Shown: positions 1-9,575, counted from the stretch's first letter. The stretch: DNA of 64,000 nucleotides from Staphylococcus haemolyticus (GCF_006094395.1 NZ_CP035291.1:868001-932000), one strand, 5' to 3'. Numbers and translations are program-made. Notes: generated by a model not told the origin, from the letters alone.

Positions 1-510
<510 letters not shown>

Positions 511-530
511 ACAATTAGGAGGTATAGATA

Positions 531-932
531 ATGAGTACAGTTAATCTTGATATTGTCACTCCTAATGGTTCAGTCTACGAAAAAGATGACGTTGAATTAG
601 TTGTTTTTCAAACTACAGCTGGTGAAATGGGTGTCATGAGTGGGCATATTCCGACAGTTGCCGCATTAAAAACAGGCCATGTAAAAGTGAATTTTAGAAA
701 TGGTACTGAATATATAGCTGTTAGTGGTGGCTTTGTTGAAATTAGACAACATAAAGTATCTGTCATTGTTCAAACAGCTGAAACTGCAAGTGAAATTGAT
801 GTAGAACGAGCTAAATTAGCTCGTCAAAGAGCACAATCTCATTTAGAAGATCAGGATAACAGTGATATAAACAGAGCTAAAAGAGCGTTGGCAAGAGCTG
901 AAAACCGCTTACGCGTAGCAGAATTAAAATAA
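531..932 (+). CDS. atpC: ATP synthase F1 subunit epsilon
   Basis: Rotor-stalk subunit of the F1Fo ATP synthase that couples rotation and can inhibit ATP hydrolysis. The 133-residue length is typical. Residues 1-85 form the beta-sandwich domain (NLDIVTPNGSVYE start; TTAGEMGVMSGHIPTVAAL is the family signature). Residues 90-133 form the two C-terminal helices rich in Ala, Arg and Glu. It starts 20 bp after atpD behind TTAGGAGG and is the last gene of the operon, since an intrinsic terminator follows its stop codon directly. Confidence 0.97.
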   Translation: MSTVNLDIVTPNGSVYEKDDVELVVFQTTAGEMGVMSGHIPTVAALKTGHVKVNFRNGTEYIAVSGGFVEIRQHKVSVIVQTAETASEIDVERAKLARQRAQSHLEDQDNSDINRAKRALARAENRLRVAELK

Positions 933-934
933 TT

Positions 935-976
935 AAAAAGGTTTGGAAACTAACTTTAGTTTTCAAACCTTTTTTA
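935..976 (+). terminator. Intrinsic terminator of the atp operon
   Basis: The arms AAAAAGGTTTG and CAAACCTTTTT, extended by AAACT/AGTTT around a short loop, end in a T-run. It lies immediately after the atpC stop. Confidence 0.9.
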
Positions 977-1059
977 TGTTGTATCATAGTCACGATTAGT
1001 ATCATTCTGTGCTTATTTAATGTACAATATAGTACAGAAATCTAAAAGGAGAGAATGTC

Positions 1060-1293
1060 ATGGATTATATAGGACAATTTGCAATAGTACACTTAATTTT
1101 ACATGTTCTGTGTATTTGTATAGCTTATTGGGCATTAAACTCTCTTAAATTAGATCAATTTTTTAAAAAAGGCTATGCTACTCAAGTACAAGTTTGTCTA
1201 ATGTTTTTAGCGGTATTATTGGGTACAGCTGTTAGTAATTTTTTAATTGATTTATTACAATTCTCAACACAAGTGAAATTTTTATTTCAATAA
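1060..1293 (+). CDS. DUF1146 family membrane protein (YwzB-like)
   Basis: Small 77-residue protein of unknown function with two predicted membrane helices (about residues 8-28 and 43-66) joined by a short charged loop, KLDQFFKKGYATQ. Size, layout and position between atpC and murA match the DUF1146/YwzB family, which keeps this neighbourhood in many Firmicutes. The start has a good ribosome site (AAAAGGAGAG, 9 bp upstream). It is probably transcribed on its own or with murA. No catalytic motif is visible, so no function is assigned. Confidence 0.85.
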   Translation: MDYIGQFAIVHLILHVLCICIAYWALNSLKLDQFFKKGYATQVQVCLMFLAVLLGTAVSNFLIDLLQFSTQVKFLFQ

Positions 1294-1301
1294 TGAGGTT
1301 A

Positions 1302-1331
1302 TTGTAAATTCTTTTTAAAAATGGATATAAT
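1302..1331 (+). promoter_or_regulatory. Candidate sigma-A promoter of murA-fabZ
   Basis: TTGTAA, an 18-bp spacer and a perfect TATAAT lie about 65 bp before the murA start. Read from the sequence only. Confidence 0.5.
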
Positions 1332-1397
1332 AAATAAATAATTGATTGAAAATCGGGAAATGATGATAGTAATAGGAGTTTAAAGTGGAGGATTATT

Positions 1398-2663
1398 ATG
1401 GATAAAATAGTTATAAAAGGTGGCAATCGCCTAACTGGAGAAGTTAAAGTTGAAGGAGCTAAAAATGCAGTTTTACCAGTACTAACTGCATCACTGTTAG
1501 CATCAGAAGGTCAAAGTAAACTTGTTAACGTTCCAGATCTAAGTGATGTTGTAACAATAAATAATGTGTTATCAACATTAAACGCTAATGTGGAGTATAA
1601 CAAAGAAGAAGGTGCTGTATTAGTTGATGCATCTACAACATTAAAAGAAGAGGCACCTTATGAATATGTTAGTAAGATGCGTGCGAGCATATTGGTTATG
1701 GGTCCTTTACTAGCTCGATTAGGACATGCCATTGTCGCATTACCAGGTGGTTGTGCAATTGGTGCACGACCAATAGAGCAACATATTAAAGGTTTTGAAG
1801 CTCTAGGTGCTGAAATTCACCTTGAAAATGGAAATATTTATGCTAGTACAAAAGATGGTTTAAAAGGTACAGATATTCATTTGGATTTCCCTAGTGTAGG
1901 TGCAACTCAAAACATTATTATGGCTGCTTCACTTGCAAAGGGTAAAACAGTAATTGAAAATGTTGCTAAAGAACCTGAAATTGTTGATTTAGCAAACTAT
2001 ATCAATGAAATGGGTGGTAAAGTTACCGGAGCTGGTACTGATACTATTACAATTCATGGTGTCGAAAAATTAAGAGGTGTTGAACATTCAATTATTCCAG
2101 ATAGAATTGAAGCAGGTACCCTTATCATAGCTGCTGCAATTACACGTGGTGATGTATTTGTTAGAGACGCTGTGAAGGAACACATGACTAGTTTAATTTA
2201 TAAACTAGAAGAAATGGGTGTTAATTTAGATTTCCAAGAAGATGGTGTAAGAGTCACTGCTGAGGATGAACTTAAACCAGTTGACGTTAAAACATTGCCA
2301 CATCCTGGATTCCCAACAGATATGCAATCACAAATGATGGCGTTATTATTAACAGCTGAAGGTCATAAAGTGATAACTGAAACAGTCTTCGAAAATAGAT
2401 TTATGCACGTTGCCGAATTCAGACGTATGAATGCAAATATTACTGTAGAAGGCAGAAGCGCTAAAATACAAGGTAAGAGTCAATTACAAGGTGCTCAAGT
2501 TAAAGCAACGGATTTACGTGCAGCTGCAGCATTAATATTAGCTGGTTTAGTAGCTGAAGGTACAACTCAGGTTACTGAATTGAAACATTTAGACCGTGGT
2601 TACGTTAATTTCCATGAGAAATTAAAATCATTGGGCGCTAACATTGAAAGAGTAAATTATTAA
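1398..2663 (+). CDS. murA: UDP-N-acetylglucosamine 1-carboxyvinyltransferase
   Basis: Transfers enolpyruvate from PEP to UDP-GlcNAc, the first committed step of peptidoglycan synthesis, in the cytoplasm. It is 421 residues long, the usual length, with the two-domain inside-out barrel of the EPSP-synthase fold. The active-site loop [15 protein letters not shown] is intact with Cys119, the residue alkylated by fosfomycin. Lys22 and Asn23 (EGAKNAVLP) bind substrate. It starts with ATG behind GTGGAGG. fabZ follows after 39 bp, probably in the same transcript. Staphylococci carry two MurA enzymes; the position between the atp operon and fabZ is that of murA (murAA). Confidence 0.96.
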   Translation: MDKIVIKGGNRLTGEVKVEGAKNAVLPVLTASLLASEGQSKLVNVPDLSDVVTINNVLSTLNANVEYNKEEGAVLVDASTTLKEEAPYEYVSKMRASILVMGPLLARLGHAIVALPGGCAIGARPIEQHIKGFEALGAEIHLENGNIYASTKDGLKGTDIHLDFPSVGATQNIIMAASLAKGKTVIENVAKEPEIVDLANYINEMGGKVTGAGTDTITIHGVEKLRGVEHSIIPDRIEAGTLIIAAAITRGDVFVRDAVKEHMTSLIYKLEEMGVNLDFQEDGVRVTAEDELKPVDVKTLPHPGFPTDMQSQMMALLLTAEGHKVITETVFENRFMHVAEFRRMNANITVEGRSAKIQGKSQLQGAQVKATDLRAAAALILAGLVAEGTTQVTELKHLDRGYVNFHEKLKSLGANIERVNY

Positions 2664-2702
2664 TAAGATAATTATCGTATAAACTTCTGGAGGACTTACA
2701 TT

Positions 2703-3140
2703 ATGGAAACAATTTTCGATTATAATCAAATTAAACAAATTATTCCACATAGACAACCATTTTTACTAATTGACCGTGTAGTTGAATATGAAGAAGGCAA
2801 AAGATGTGTGGGCTTAAAACAAGTATCTGGTAATGAGCCATTTTTCCAAGGACACTTTCCAGATTATGCTGTAATGCCTGGCGTACTAATTACTGAAGCT
2901 TTAGCTCAAACAGGAGCTGTTGCTATGCTAAACAGTGAAGAGAATAAAGGTAAAATTGCTTTATTTGCTGGTATTGATAAATGTAGATTTAAAAAGCAAG
3001 TAACTCCTGGTGATACTTTAATGTTAGAAGTAGAAATTACTAAAATTAAAGGTCCGATTGGAAAAGGTACAGCTAAAGCAACTGTTGATGGACAATTAGC
3101 TTGCAGTTGTGAACTAACTTTCGCAATTCAAAATGCTTAG
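2703..3140 (+). CDS. fabZ: 3-hydroxyacyl-[acyl-carrier-protein] dehydratase
   Basis: Dehydrates beta-hydroxyacyl-ACP to trans-2-enoyl-ACP in type II fatty acid elongation. It is 145 residues long with a single hot-dog fold. The catalytic pair is visible as His51 in [11 protein letters not shown] and Glu65 in LITEALAQ. The N-terminal [13 protein letters not shown] is the family signature. It follows murA behind TCTGGAGG and is followed by hairpin repeats that probably end the transcript. Confidence 0.96.
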   Translation: METIFDYNQIKQIIPHRQPFLLIDRVVEYEEGKRCVGLKQVSGNEPFFQGHFPDYAVMPGVLITEALAQTGAVAMLNSEENKGKIALFAGIDKCRFKKQVTPGDTLMLEVEITKIKGPIGKGTAKATVDGQLACSCELTFAIQNA

Positions 3141-3152
3141 ATAATCATAGAT

Positions 3153-3205
3153 GGGAGTAGGACAGAAATAATATTTTCTCAAAATTTATTTCGTTGGCCT
3201 ACCCC
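3153..3205. repeat. Staphylococcal intergenic hairpin repeat after fabZ
   Basis: The left arm, starting GGGAGTAGGACAGAAATAA, pairs imperfectly with the right arm, ending TTATTTCGTTGGCCTACCCC. This type of GGGAC-AGAAAT hairpin is dispersed between genes in staphylococcal genomes. The start of the arm resembles the IS1272 terminal repeat (GAGTCTGGGACATAAA). Confidence 0.6.
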
Positions 3206-3284
3206 GGAAAGGATGACTAGGTTTGAAAAAAGCTTGATTCAAGCGCATTTTCAAATCAGTCAGCAACTGACAAAATGATAAAGT

Positions 3285-3320
3285 AGGCTGAGACATTTAA
3301 TTTTGTCTCAGCCTCATTTT
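3285..3320. terminator. Intrinsic terminator between fabZ and the YwpF-like gene
   Basis: A perfect 11-bp stem AGGCTGAGACA / TGTCTCAGCCT with a short loop. It lies between two convergent genes, so it may serve both strands. Its right edge touches the stop codon of the minus-strand gene. Confidence 0.85.
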
Positions 3321-3763
3321 TATTCTCTCTCAAATTTTTCTTCTTTAAGTTTTGGTTTTGATTGCATCATTCGATTGAATGTTATTTTTAACTCTTCACC
3401 AGAAAGACCTTCATCTATCAACTGTTCTAATAAACTCTCTGCATATACTTGACGTAAAGTATAAATATGGCAGTCAAATACTATTGACATTGTTGTTTCG
3501 AATTCAGAAATGCTTTTAATTGTGGCATCAAATAAAGCGGGATCATTTGAAGGACGCGTTATCACGACTCTAATGTCCAATAAAGTTTGATCATCATAAT
3601 ATTTTTTCATTGTCTCATAATGTGCATTTGAAATGACAACCTCTAAGAGCCAACCTGTGCCACTATTTTCTTTATTAATGATTACACCATCTTCTAACTC
3701 GAATTCAGTTATTCCACCATTTTCGTTTACGATTTGAAAACGTACAGCTTTAAATGTCTTCAC
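3320..3763 (-). CDS. YwpF-like family protein
   Basis: A 147-residue soluble protein of unknown function, recognised as the YwpF-like family (MKTFKAVRFQIV start, DGVIINKENSG, C-terminal KLKEEKFERE). There is no signal peptide and no membrane segment. The last 15 residues are strongly charged. The gene sits head-to-head with the ssb paralogue, as ywpF and ywpH (ssbB) are neighbours in Bacillus. This may tie it to the late-competence or SSB locus, but the link rests only on neighbourhood. ATG start. Confidence 0.75.
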   Translation of the reverse strand: MKTFKAVRFQIVNENGGITEFELEDGVIINKENSGTGWLLEVVISNAHYETMKKYYDDQTLLDIRVVITRPSNDPALFDATIKSISEFETTMSIVFDCHIYTLRQVYAESLLEQLIDEGLSGEELKITFNRMMQSKPKLKEEKFERE

Positions 3764-3871
3764 TTCATCACATCCCCAAAAAAATTTAAATTATGCAAAA
3801 AATGAAATTATTAATAATCTAATATGAGTTTTACAATTATTTTCTTTAAATATATCAAACTTTGTGTATTA

Positions 3872-3929
3872 AGAGGAATAAAAATATTAAAAATAGAATT
3901 TTGACGCTTAAATTATAAATGAATAATAT
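3872..3929 (+). promoter_or_regulatory. Two overlapping promoter candidates for the ssb paralogue (sigma-H-like and sigma-A)
   Basis: Upstream element: AGAGGAATA, N12, ATAGAAT (3872-3899) fits the Bacillus sigma-H consensus RNAGGAWWW-N11-12-RNNGAAT completely. Downstream element: TTGACG, 17-bp spacer, TAATAT (3901-3929) fits sigma-A. The sigma-A start site would leave a leader of only about 15 nt, just enough for the AAGGAGGTGA ribosome site. In S. aureus, sigma-H drives competence genes; its use here is inference. Confidence 0.5.
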
Positions 3930-3950
3930 AGTTATAGAAGGAGGTGACAC

Positions 3951-4349
3951 ATGCTAAATAAAATTGTGATAGTAGGTCGATTGACCAAAAAGGCACAAAT
4001 ATTTGAAAACGAGGAGGTGAAAATAGCTACGTTCTGTGTTGCAACTGAACGTAATTATAAAGATGAAAATAATGAAATAGCTTGTGATTATATTTTTTGT
4101 AAGGCATTTGGTAAAACAGCAACAAATATAGAATCATATACAGACCAAGGCACTTTAGTTGGTATTACAGGACAAATGAGATCTCGTAAGTACGATAAAG
4201 ATGGCCAAACGCACTTTGTGACTGAATTATATGTTGAAACAATTAAATTTATGTCCCCTAAATCTAAAAATGATAATATTCTTCCTAACACCTCATATGA
4301 TGAAGACGCTTATTCCTTTGATCACCTTGAAGTGATTGATGTTAACTAA
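3951..4349 (+). CDS. Single-stranded DNA-binding protein paralogue (SsbB-type)
   Basis: Binds single-stranded DNA through one OB fold (residues 1-105: LNKIVIVGRLTKKAQ, NYKDENNEIACDYIFCKAFGKTATNI, LVGITGQMRSRKYDKDGQ). It is 132 residues long, much shorter than the replicative SSB. It lacks both the glycine-rich linker and the acidic DDDIPF-type tail that recruits partner enzymes; the tail here is SFDHLEVIDVN. This layout matches Bacillus SsbB, the competence SSB. The ribosome site AAGGAGGTGA is optimal. It is divergent from the YwpF-like gene. A phage-derived SSB is a less likely alternative, given the conserved chromosomal position. Confidence 0.85.
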   Translation: MLNKIVIVGRLTKKAQIFENEEVKIATFCVATERNYKDENNEIACDYIFCKAFGKTATNIESYTDQGTLVGITGQMRSRKYDKDGQTHFVTELYVETIKFMSPKSKNDNILPNTSYDEDAYSFDHLEVIDVN

Positions 4350-4687
4350 TGTTCTAATAACTCCATCCCTTTTTACTATAAAAACTTCTTTTAATTATAC
4401 TCATGGCCTCTCTTATATAAAGAATTTTATAAGGGAGGCTATTAAATTATCCATTTAATTATCTGAAAGATTTCATAAATATTACAAAGAAAAGATGTTT
4501 ATTTACCTATTCAAAACTGTCATGATAGTTTGCAATTGAAATAATTATGGTTTTACTAATGTAATTTCTATGTAAAAAAGTCCTGTCTTTTTTTATTTCA
4601 CTGTAACCTACTATGATTTTATGGATGTTAAAGTGTTACTTGTAAAATTAATTAAGACACAAACATTCTTAGGAGGATATATATATT
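4350..4687 (+). promoter_or_regulatory. sceD upstream region with a WalR box
   Basis: This 338-bp stretch holds a hairpin at 4405-4440 (arms GCCTCTCTTATA / TATAAGGGAGGC, no T-run) that probably ends the ssb transcript. It also holds a perfect WalR site TGTAAT-N5-TGTAAA at 4560-4576 (consensus TGTWAH-N5-TGTWAH). Three further WalR-like hexamers (TGTTAA, TGTTAC, TGTAAA) lie at about 4625-4650 but with non-standard spacing. sceD belongs to the WalKR regulon in S. aureus. The ribosome site AGGAGG lies 10 bp before ATG. Confidence 0.65.
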
Positions 4688-5395
4688 ATGAAAAAGACAA
4701 TTATTGCTTCATCATTAGCAGTAGGTTTAGGAGTAGTTGCTGGCAACGCTGGACACGCAGATGCGAGCGAAGCTCAAGTAAATAAAGCAGAATTAGCTCA
4801 ATTAGCTCAATCAAACGATCAATCATTAAATGATAGCCCTATCCAAGAAGGTGCTTACAATGTAACTTTTGATTATGAAGGTTTCACTTACCATTTTGAA
4901 TCAGATGGTACTAATTGGAGCTGGAACTATGCACAATCAGGTCAAGCTTCTCAACAACAAGATGTAAGTGCACAAGCTTCAACTGTTTCTAATCAAACTT
5001 CAGCTGAACAAGTTGGTTCACAACAACAATCTAGTCAAGCTCAACCAACTCAAACTCAACAAGCACCTCAAACTGAACAAACACAACAACCACAAACTGA
5101 AGCTACAACTTCTAACTCAAGTTCTTCAAATAACAATGCTTCAAGTGGTTCTTCTGTAAATGTTAACAGTCATTTACAACAAATTGCACAACGTGAATCT
5201 GGTGGCGACATTACTGCTATCAACCCAAGTTCAGGTGCAGCAGGTAAATATCAATTCTTACAATCTACTTGGGATTCAGTAGCTCCTGATGAATATAAAG
5301 GTGTTTCACCAGCACAAGCTCCTGAAGACGTACAAGATGCTGCAGCAGTTAAATTATATAACACTGCAGGCGCTTCACAATGGGTAACTGCATAA
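4688..5395 (+). CDS. sceD: SceD lytic transglycosylase-like wall protein
   Basis: Secreted peptidoglycan-active protein of the SceD/IsaA family, with a role in wall turnover and cell separation. A signal peptide is clear ([19 protein letters not shown], cleavage near GHADA at 24-28). Residues 45-80 carry the [24 protein letters not shown] module found in several staphylococcal wall proteins. Residues 85-155 are a Gln/Thr/Ser-rich linker. Residues 160-235 form the transglycosylase-like core, with IAQRESGGD (Glu of RESGG as the candidate catalytic acid), [12 protein letters not shown] and a C-terminal SQWVTA. The 235-residue length is typical. It is monocistronic, between a WalR box and a strong terminator. 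Confidence 0.93.
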   Translation: MKKTIIASSLAVGLGVVAGNAGHADASEAQVNKAELAQLAQSNDQSLNDSPIQEGAYNVTFDYEGFTYHFESDGTNWSWNYAQSGQASQQQDVSAQASTVSNQTSAEQVGSQQQSSQAQPTQTQQAPQTEQTQQPQTEATTSNSSSSNNNASSGSSVNVNSHLQQIAQRESGGDITAINPSSGAAGKYQFLQSTWDSVAPDEYKGVSPAQAPEDVQDAAAVKLYNTAGASQWVTA

Positions 5396-5419
5396 TATAG
5401 TAATTTAATTATTTTAAAG

Positions 5420-5456
5420 TAAGAGTGGAACAGTGAATTTTGTTCCACTCTTTTTT
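5420..5456 (+). terminator. Intrinsic terminator of sceD
   Basis: A 12-bp stem AAGAGTGGAACA / TGTTCCACTCTT with a run of T. It lies 25 bp after the sceD stop. Confidence 0.9.
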
Positions 5457-5510
5457 GTTTTGTTTGATAAAACGCAGTCATTTTGATATTGTTAAATTAA
5501 TAAATTAATG

Positions 5511-5664
5511 CTACTAGGGGAGCCATAGTAAATGGCTGAGATGATTAATTCAGACCCTTATAACCTGATTTGGTTAGTACCAACGTAGGAAAGTAGTTAT
5601 GTAAATGTTACGTTCTCTTTATTGAATGATAGCTACATTTCTACGTTGAAATGTAGCATTTTTT
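5511..5664 (+). promoter_or_regulatory. TPP riboswitch (THI element) with terminator-type expression platform
   Basis: The thi-box core is present: GGGGAGCC at 5517, GGCTGAGA at 5534-5541, CAGACCC near 5551, ACCTGAT near 5563, and the 3' part CAACGTAGG...AAGTAG at 5581-5596. A terminator follows (GCTACATTT 5632-5640 / AAATGTAGC 5649-5657 plus T-run). The terminator's 5' arm and loop (5633-5648) are complementary to 5581-5596 in 14 Watson-Crick pairs, one G.U and one mismatch, which is the antiterminator. Thiamine pyrophosphate binding should hold 5581-5596 in the aptamer and allow termination before tenA. Confidence 0.95.
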
Positions 5665-5683
5665 AATTTTAAGGAGGATTAAT

Positions 5684-6373
5684 ATGACATTTTCAACTGA
5701 GATTAAAGAGGCTGCGCAACCTATTATTGAAGAAATTTATAATGATGGTTTTATACAAGACCTATTAAAAGGGGATTTAGATGCTCAAGCAGTACGTCAA
5801 TATTTAAGAGCAGATGCATCATATTTGAAAGAATTTACAAATTTATATGCACTTCTTATCCCAAAAGCGCCATCAATGAAGGATGTTAAATTTTTAGTTG
5901 AACAAATTGAATTTATGCTTGATGGTGAGGTTGAGGCACATGAAATCCTAGCAGATTATATCAACGAACCTTATGAAGAAATTGTTAAAGAAAAAGTATG
6001 GCCACCTAGTGGAGATCATTATATTAAACATATGTATTATCACGCATATGCACATGAAAATGCTGCGTATACTATAGCTGCAATGGCACCTTGTCCTTAT
6101 GTATATGAAGTAGTAGCTAAAATGGCATTAGATGATCAAAATCTAAATAGAGATTCAGTAACATCGAAATGGTTTGATTTCTATAGCACAGAAATGCGAC
6201 CATTAATCGAAGTATTTGACAATTTATTAGATGAATTAACAGCAAATTGTACAGAACAAGAGAAAAAAGATATTAAAGAAAGTTTCTTACAAAGTACTAT
6301 ACATGAACGTAATTTCTTTAATATGGCTTATATTAATGAACAGTGGAACTTCGGAGGCGACAAAAATGCATAA
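5684..6373 (+). CDS. tenA: Aminopyrimidine aminohydrolase (thiaminase II)
   Basis: Hydrolyses aminopyrimidine salvage products of thiamine to give HMP, feeding ThiD. It is 229 residues, all-helical TenA fold. Cys137 ([10 protein letters not shown]) is the catalytic nucleophile and Glu208 ([11 protein letters not shown]) the acid; Asp44 lies in the [11 protein letters not shown] pocket. It is the first gene behind the TPP riboswitch, with AAGGAGG before ATG. Its last bases overlap thiD (ATGCATAA), consistent with translational coupling. Confidence 0.96.
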
Positions 6374-7187
6374 ACCCAAAATTGCTTTAACAATTGCAGG
6401 AACTGATCCATCAGGTGGCGCTGGTGTAATGGCCGATTTAAAATCATTTCATGCCTGTGGCGTCTACGGTATGGCAGCGATTACAAGTATTGTTGCGCAA
6501 AACACGAAAGGCGTTCAACACATCCATAATCTTGAGATAAGTTGGGTACAAGAACAATTAGACAGTGTCTTTAATGATGAATTACCACATGCTATTAAGA
6601 CAGGCATGATTGCAACTCATGAAACAATGGAGTTAATCCAACATTATTTGAAACAGCATTCAGATATTCCATACGTTATTGATCCAGTTATGCTTGCTAA
6701 AAGTGGTGATTCACTTATGGATGATGATACTAAGAAACATTTACAGAATACATTACTACCTTTAGCAGATGTCGTCACGCCTAATATTCCTGAAGCAGAG
6801 GAAATTACTGGTATCAAAATAGACACTGAAGAAAATATACGAAAAGCTGGTAACATATTTATTAACGAGATAGGTAGTAAAGGCGTCGTAATAAAAGGTG
6901 GGCATTCTGCTGATTTAAACAATGCCAAAGATTTCTTGTTTACTAAGGATGATGTATATACTTTTGAAGATCAACGCTTTGATACAAAACATACTCACGG
7001 CACCGGATGTACATTTTCAGCGGTAATTACTGCAGAACTTGCAAAAGGTAAATCAATCTATGAAGCGGTAAAAAAAGCTAAGAAATTTATTTCATTAAGT
7101 ATTCAATATACGCCAGAGATTGGTCAAGGTAGAGGGCCGGTGAACCATTTTGCTTATATGAAGAAAGTAGGTTTAGATGATGAATAA
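6366..7187 (+). CDS. thiD: Hydroxymethylpyrimidine / phosphomethylpyrimidine kinase
   Basis: Phosphorylates HMP to HMP-P and then HMP-PP for thiamine synthesis. It is a ribokinase-family enzyme of 273 residues. Visible motifs are [18 protein letters not shown] (substrate pocket), [11 protein letters not shown] and [12 protein letters not shown], containing the anion hole with the catalytic Cys/Asp-type site. The start at 6366 is preferred over the open-frame extension to 6303: GGAGG lies 9 bp upstream, the protein then begins at the family start ([12 protein letters not shown]), and the upstream part would lie inside tenA. It overlaps tenA by 8 bp and thiM by 11 bp. Confidence 0.95.
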
Positions 7188-7971
7188 CTTAGAACGTTTG
7201 AGACAAGAGAACCCTCTAGTTGTATGTTATACAAATGATGTCGTGAAGAATTTTACAGCCAATGGTTTACTCAGTATCGGCGCGAGCCCAGCAATGAGTG
7301 AAGCACCTGAAGAAGCGAAGGAATTTTATAAAGTCGCTGGTGCATTACTTATTAATATTGGCACGATGACTAAAGCAAATGAACAAGACATATTGGAAAT
7401 TGGTAAAATTGCGAATCAACAAGGAACACCGATTGTATTTGATCCAGTGGCAGTTGGTGCATCTTCATATCGTAAAGCATTTTGCCAAAAATTCTTATCA
7501 GAAGTGAAAGTATCAGTAATTAAAGGAAATGCCTCAGAAATTTTAACGTTAGTAGATGCGACTACAACGATGAAAGGTACAGATGGTAAAACTGACTTAG
7601 ATGTTGTTGAAATAGCTAAGAGAGCCCATGAGGAATTGAATACAGCCATCGTGTTAACAGGTAAAGATGATGTTGTTGTCCAAGGTGGCAAAGTTGTCAA
7701 GTTATCTAATGGGTCACCTTTATTAGCTAAAATTACTGGTGCTGGATGTTTACTCGGTGGTATTGTAGCGAGTTTCTTATTTAGAGAAGAAAATCCAACA
7801 CTACAAGTGTTAGAAGAAGCAGTGAGCATTTATAATATTGCTGCTGAAATTGCTGAAAAGGATCAACAAGTGAATGGACCAGGTACATTTTTACCCAAAC
7901 TGTTAGATCAAATGTATAACATTGATTTTAATACTTACCAACAACAAGTCAAAAGACAAGAGGTTGAATAA
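7177..7971 (+). CDS. thiM: Hydroxyethylthiazole kinase
   Basis: Phosphorylates the thiazole alcohol THZ for salvage into thiamine. It is 264 residues, ribokinase-like fold. [22 protein letters not shown] is the N-terminal signature. DPVAVGAS and [15 protein letters not shown] (catalytic Cys in the GAGC motif) are conserved. Two adjacent ATG codons (7177, 7180) are possible starts; either overlaps the end of thiD and suggests coupling. With tenA, thiD and thiE it forms a salvage set; no thiC or thiG-type de novo gene is in the window. Confidence 0.95.
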   Translation: MMNNLERLRQENPLVVCYTNDVVKNFTANGLLSIGASPAMSEAPEEAKEFYKVAGALLINIGTMTKANEQDILEIGKIANQQGTPIVFDPVAVGASSYRKAFCQKFLSEVKVSVIKGNASEILTLVDATTTMKGTDGKTDLDVVEIAKRAHEELNTAIVLTGKDDVVVQGGKVVKLSNGSPLLAKITGAGCLLGGIVASFLFREENPTLQVLEEAVSIYNIAAEIAEKDQQVNGPGTFLPKLLDQMYNIDFNTYQQQVKRQEVE

Positions 7972-7972
7972 T

Positions 7973-8611
7973 ATGTTTAATTCATCATCATTAAACGTTT
8001 ATTTTATTTGCGGTACGCAAGATGTTCCAGAAGGAAAAGATATTAGAGAAATACTAAAACAAGCTTTAGAAGCTGGAATTACCCTTTTTCAATTCCGTGA
8101 AAAGGGGCCAACATCATTAGATGGTGTTGAGAAAGAACATTTAGCAATTGATTTATTAAAACTATGTCATGACTATCAAGTACCATTTATTGTAAATGAC
8201 GACGTTGATTTAGCTGAGAAAATAAATGCAGACGGTATTCATGTAGGGCAAGATGATGAAAATGTGAAGTCTTTTGCTGAACGCTTCAAAGATAAAATCA
8301 TTGGGCTTAGCATTGGAAATGAGAAAGAATATTATCATTCGGATTTGGAACATGTTGATTATATTGGAGTTGGACCTATGTTTGCAACAATCTCTAAAAA
8401 TGATGCTAACGCACCAGTAGGTCCATCAATGATTGCTACATTAAAGAACATCAATCCTTCGTTACCAATGGTAGCAATTGGAGGCATAACAGAAGACAAT
8501 ATTGAACCTATTGCTCAAAATGGTGCAGATGGTGTTTCAGTTATTTCAGCGATTGCACGTAGTCATAATATTGACAAGACTGTTACTAAAATGAAAAGTT
8601 ATTTCAAATAA
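7973..8611 (+). CDS. thiE: Thiamine-phosphate synthase
   Basis: Joins HMP-PP and THZ-P to thiamine phosphate. It is a 212-residue TIM barrel. Motifs are LFQFREKG (pyrophosphate site), [24 protein letters not shown] (Mg site), YIGVGPMF and VAIGGI. The ATG at 7973 is chosen over the longer frame from 7922: it sits 1 bp after the thiM stop with AAGAGGT upstream, and the extension would lie within thiM and has no family match. It is the last gene of the thiamine salvage operon. Confidence 0.95.
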   Translation: MFNSSSLNVYFICGTQDVPEGKDIREILKQALEAGITLFQFREKGPTSLDGVEKEHLAIDLLKLCHDYQVPFIVNDDVDLAEKINADGIHVGQDDENVKSFAERFKDKIIGLSIGNEKEYYHSDLEHVDYIGVGPMFATISKNDANAPVGPSMIATLKNINPSLPMVAIGGITEDNIEPIAQNGADGVSVISAIARSHNIDKTVTKMKSYFK

Positions 8612-8631
8612 ATAATAAAATTTTTCTTTTT

Positions 8632-8659
8632 TTGTTTTCTAGTACACGGTTACTATGAT
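8632..8659 (+). promoter_or_regulatory. Candidate sigma-A promoter of yidC
   Basis: TTGTTT, 16-bp spacer, TATGAT, about 40 bp before the yidC start. This suggests a transcript separate from the thiamine operon. Confidence 0.45.
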
Positions 8660-8699
8660 AAAATAATCCCTATGTGAATATATCAATAGAGGTGTAAAA

Positions 8700-9575
8700 A
8701 TGAAGAAGAAAGCGTTACTACCTTTGTTATTAGGGGTAATGGTCTTTTTAGCCGGATGTGACTATTCTAAGTCTAGTAATAGAGATGGATTTTTCTATAA
8801 TACATTCGTAGAACCAATGTCTAAAGTATTACATTGGTTAGGCCATTCAGTATTTAACGATGACTACGGTATTGCAATTATCGTATTAGTTTTAGTAATA
8901 CGTATTATCTTGTTACCATTCATGCTATCAAACTATAAAAATAGTCATTTGATGCGTGAAAAAATGAAAGTTGCCAAACCAGAAGTTGATGGTGTGCAAG
9001 AGAAAGTTAAACGTGCACGTACTCAAGAAGAGAAAATGGCAGCAAACCAAGAAATGATGGAAGTTTATAAGAAATACGATATTAATCCAATGAAGAGTGC
9101 ATTAGGATGTTTACCTGTATTAATTCAAATGCCAGTTGTCATGGGATTATACTTTGTATTACGTTACCGTATTGGTGGCGGTATTGCAGAACATCCTCAC
9201 TTCTTATGGTTTAATTTAATACATCCTGATATTTGGATTACTATCATTGCCGGTGTGCTTTACTTTATCCAAGCTTGGGTATCAAGTAAGCAAATGCCTC
9301 AAGAACAACGTCAAATGACATATATGATGATGATTGTATCACCAATCATGATTATTTGGATTTCATTAAGTTCGGCTTCAGCTTTAGGTTTATATTGGTC
9401 AGTCAGTGCGGCATTCTTGGTTGTTCAAACATACTTCGCCAATATGTACTATGAAAAAGTTGCTCAAAGAGAAGTTGCACCAATGATTGAAAAATTTAAG
9501 GAAAATAATAGTAACTCAAATAAAAAAGGTAAAAACACTCAAGTCGTTTCTAAGAATAATAAAAAGAAAAAATAA
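8700..9575 (+). CDS. yidC: YidC/Oxa1 membrane protein insertase (lipoprotein form)
   Basis: Inserts and folds integral membrane proteins in the cytoplasmic membrane, with or without SecYEG. It is 291 residues long. A lipoprotein signal is present ([17 protein letters not shown], lipobox Cys20), as in Gram-positive YidC/SpoIIIJ. Membrane segments lie near 55-78, 130-150, 175-195 and 210-245. The hydrophilic-groove Arg is in the LVIRIILLP helix. The C-terminal tail is Lys/Asn-rich ([14 protein letters not shown]). Ribosome site GAGGTG. A terminator follows, interrupted immediately downstream by an ISL3 element. Confidence 0.95.
   Translation: MKKKALLPLLLGVMVFLAGCDYSKSSNRDGFFYNTFVEPMSKVLHWLGHSVFNDDYGIAIIVLVLVIRIILLPFMLSNYKNSHLMREKMKVAKPEVDGVQEKVKRARTQEEKMAANQEMMEVYKKYDINPMKSALGCLPVLIQMPVVMGLYFVLRYRIGGGIAEHPHFLWFNLIHPDIWITIIAGVLYFIQAWVSSKQMPQEQRQMTYMMMIVSPIMIIWISLSSASALGLYWSVSAAFLVVQTYFANMYYEKVAQREVAPMIEKFKENNSNSNKKGKNTQVVSKNNKKKK

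Noticed and set aside
1232..1426. Minus-strand 64-codon frame rich in Ile and Leu before murA
   Set aside because: It looks like a membrane peptide only because the DNA is AT-rich. It overlaps the DUF1146 gene and murA start and lacks a ribosome site.
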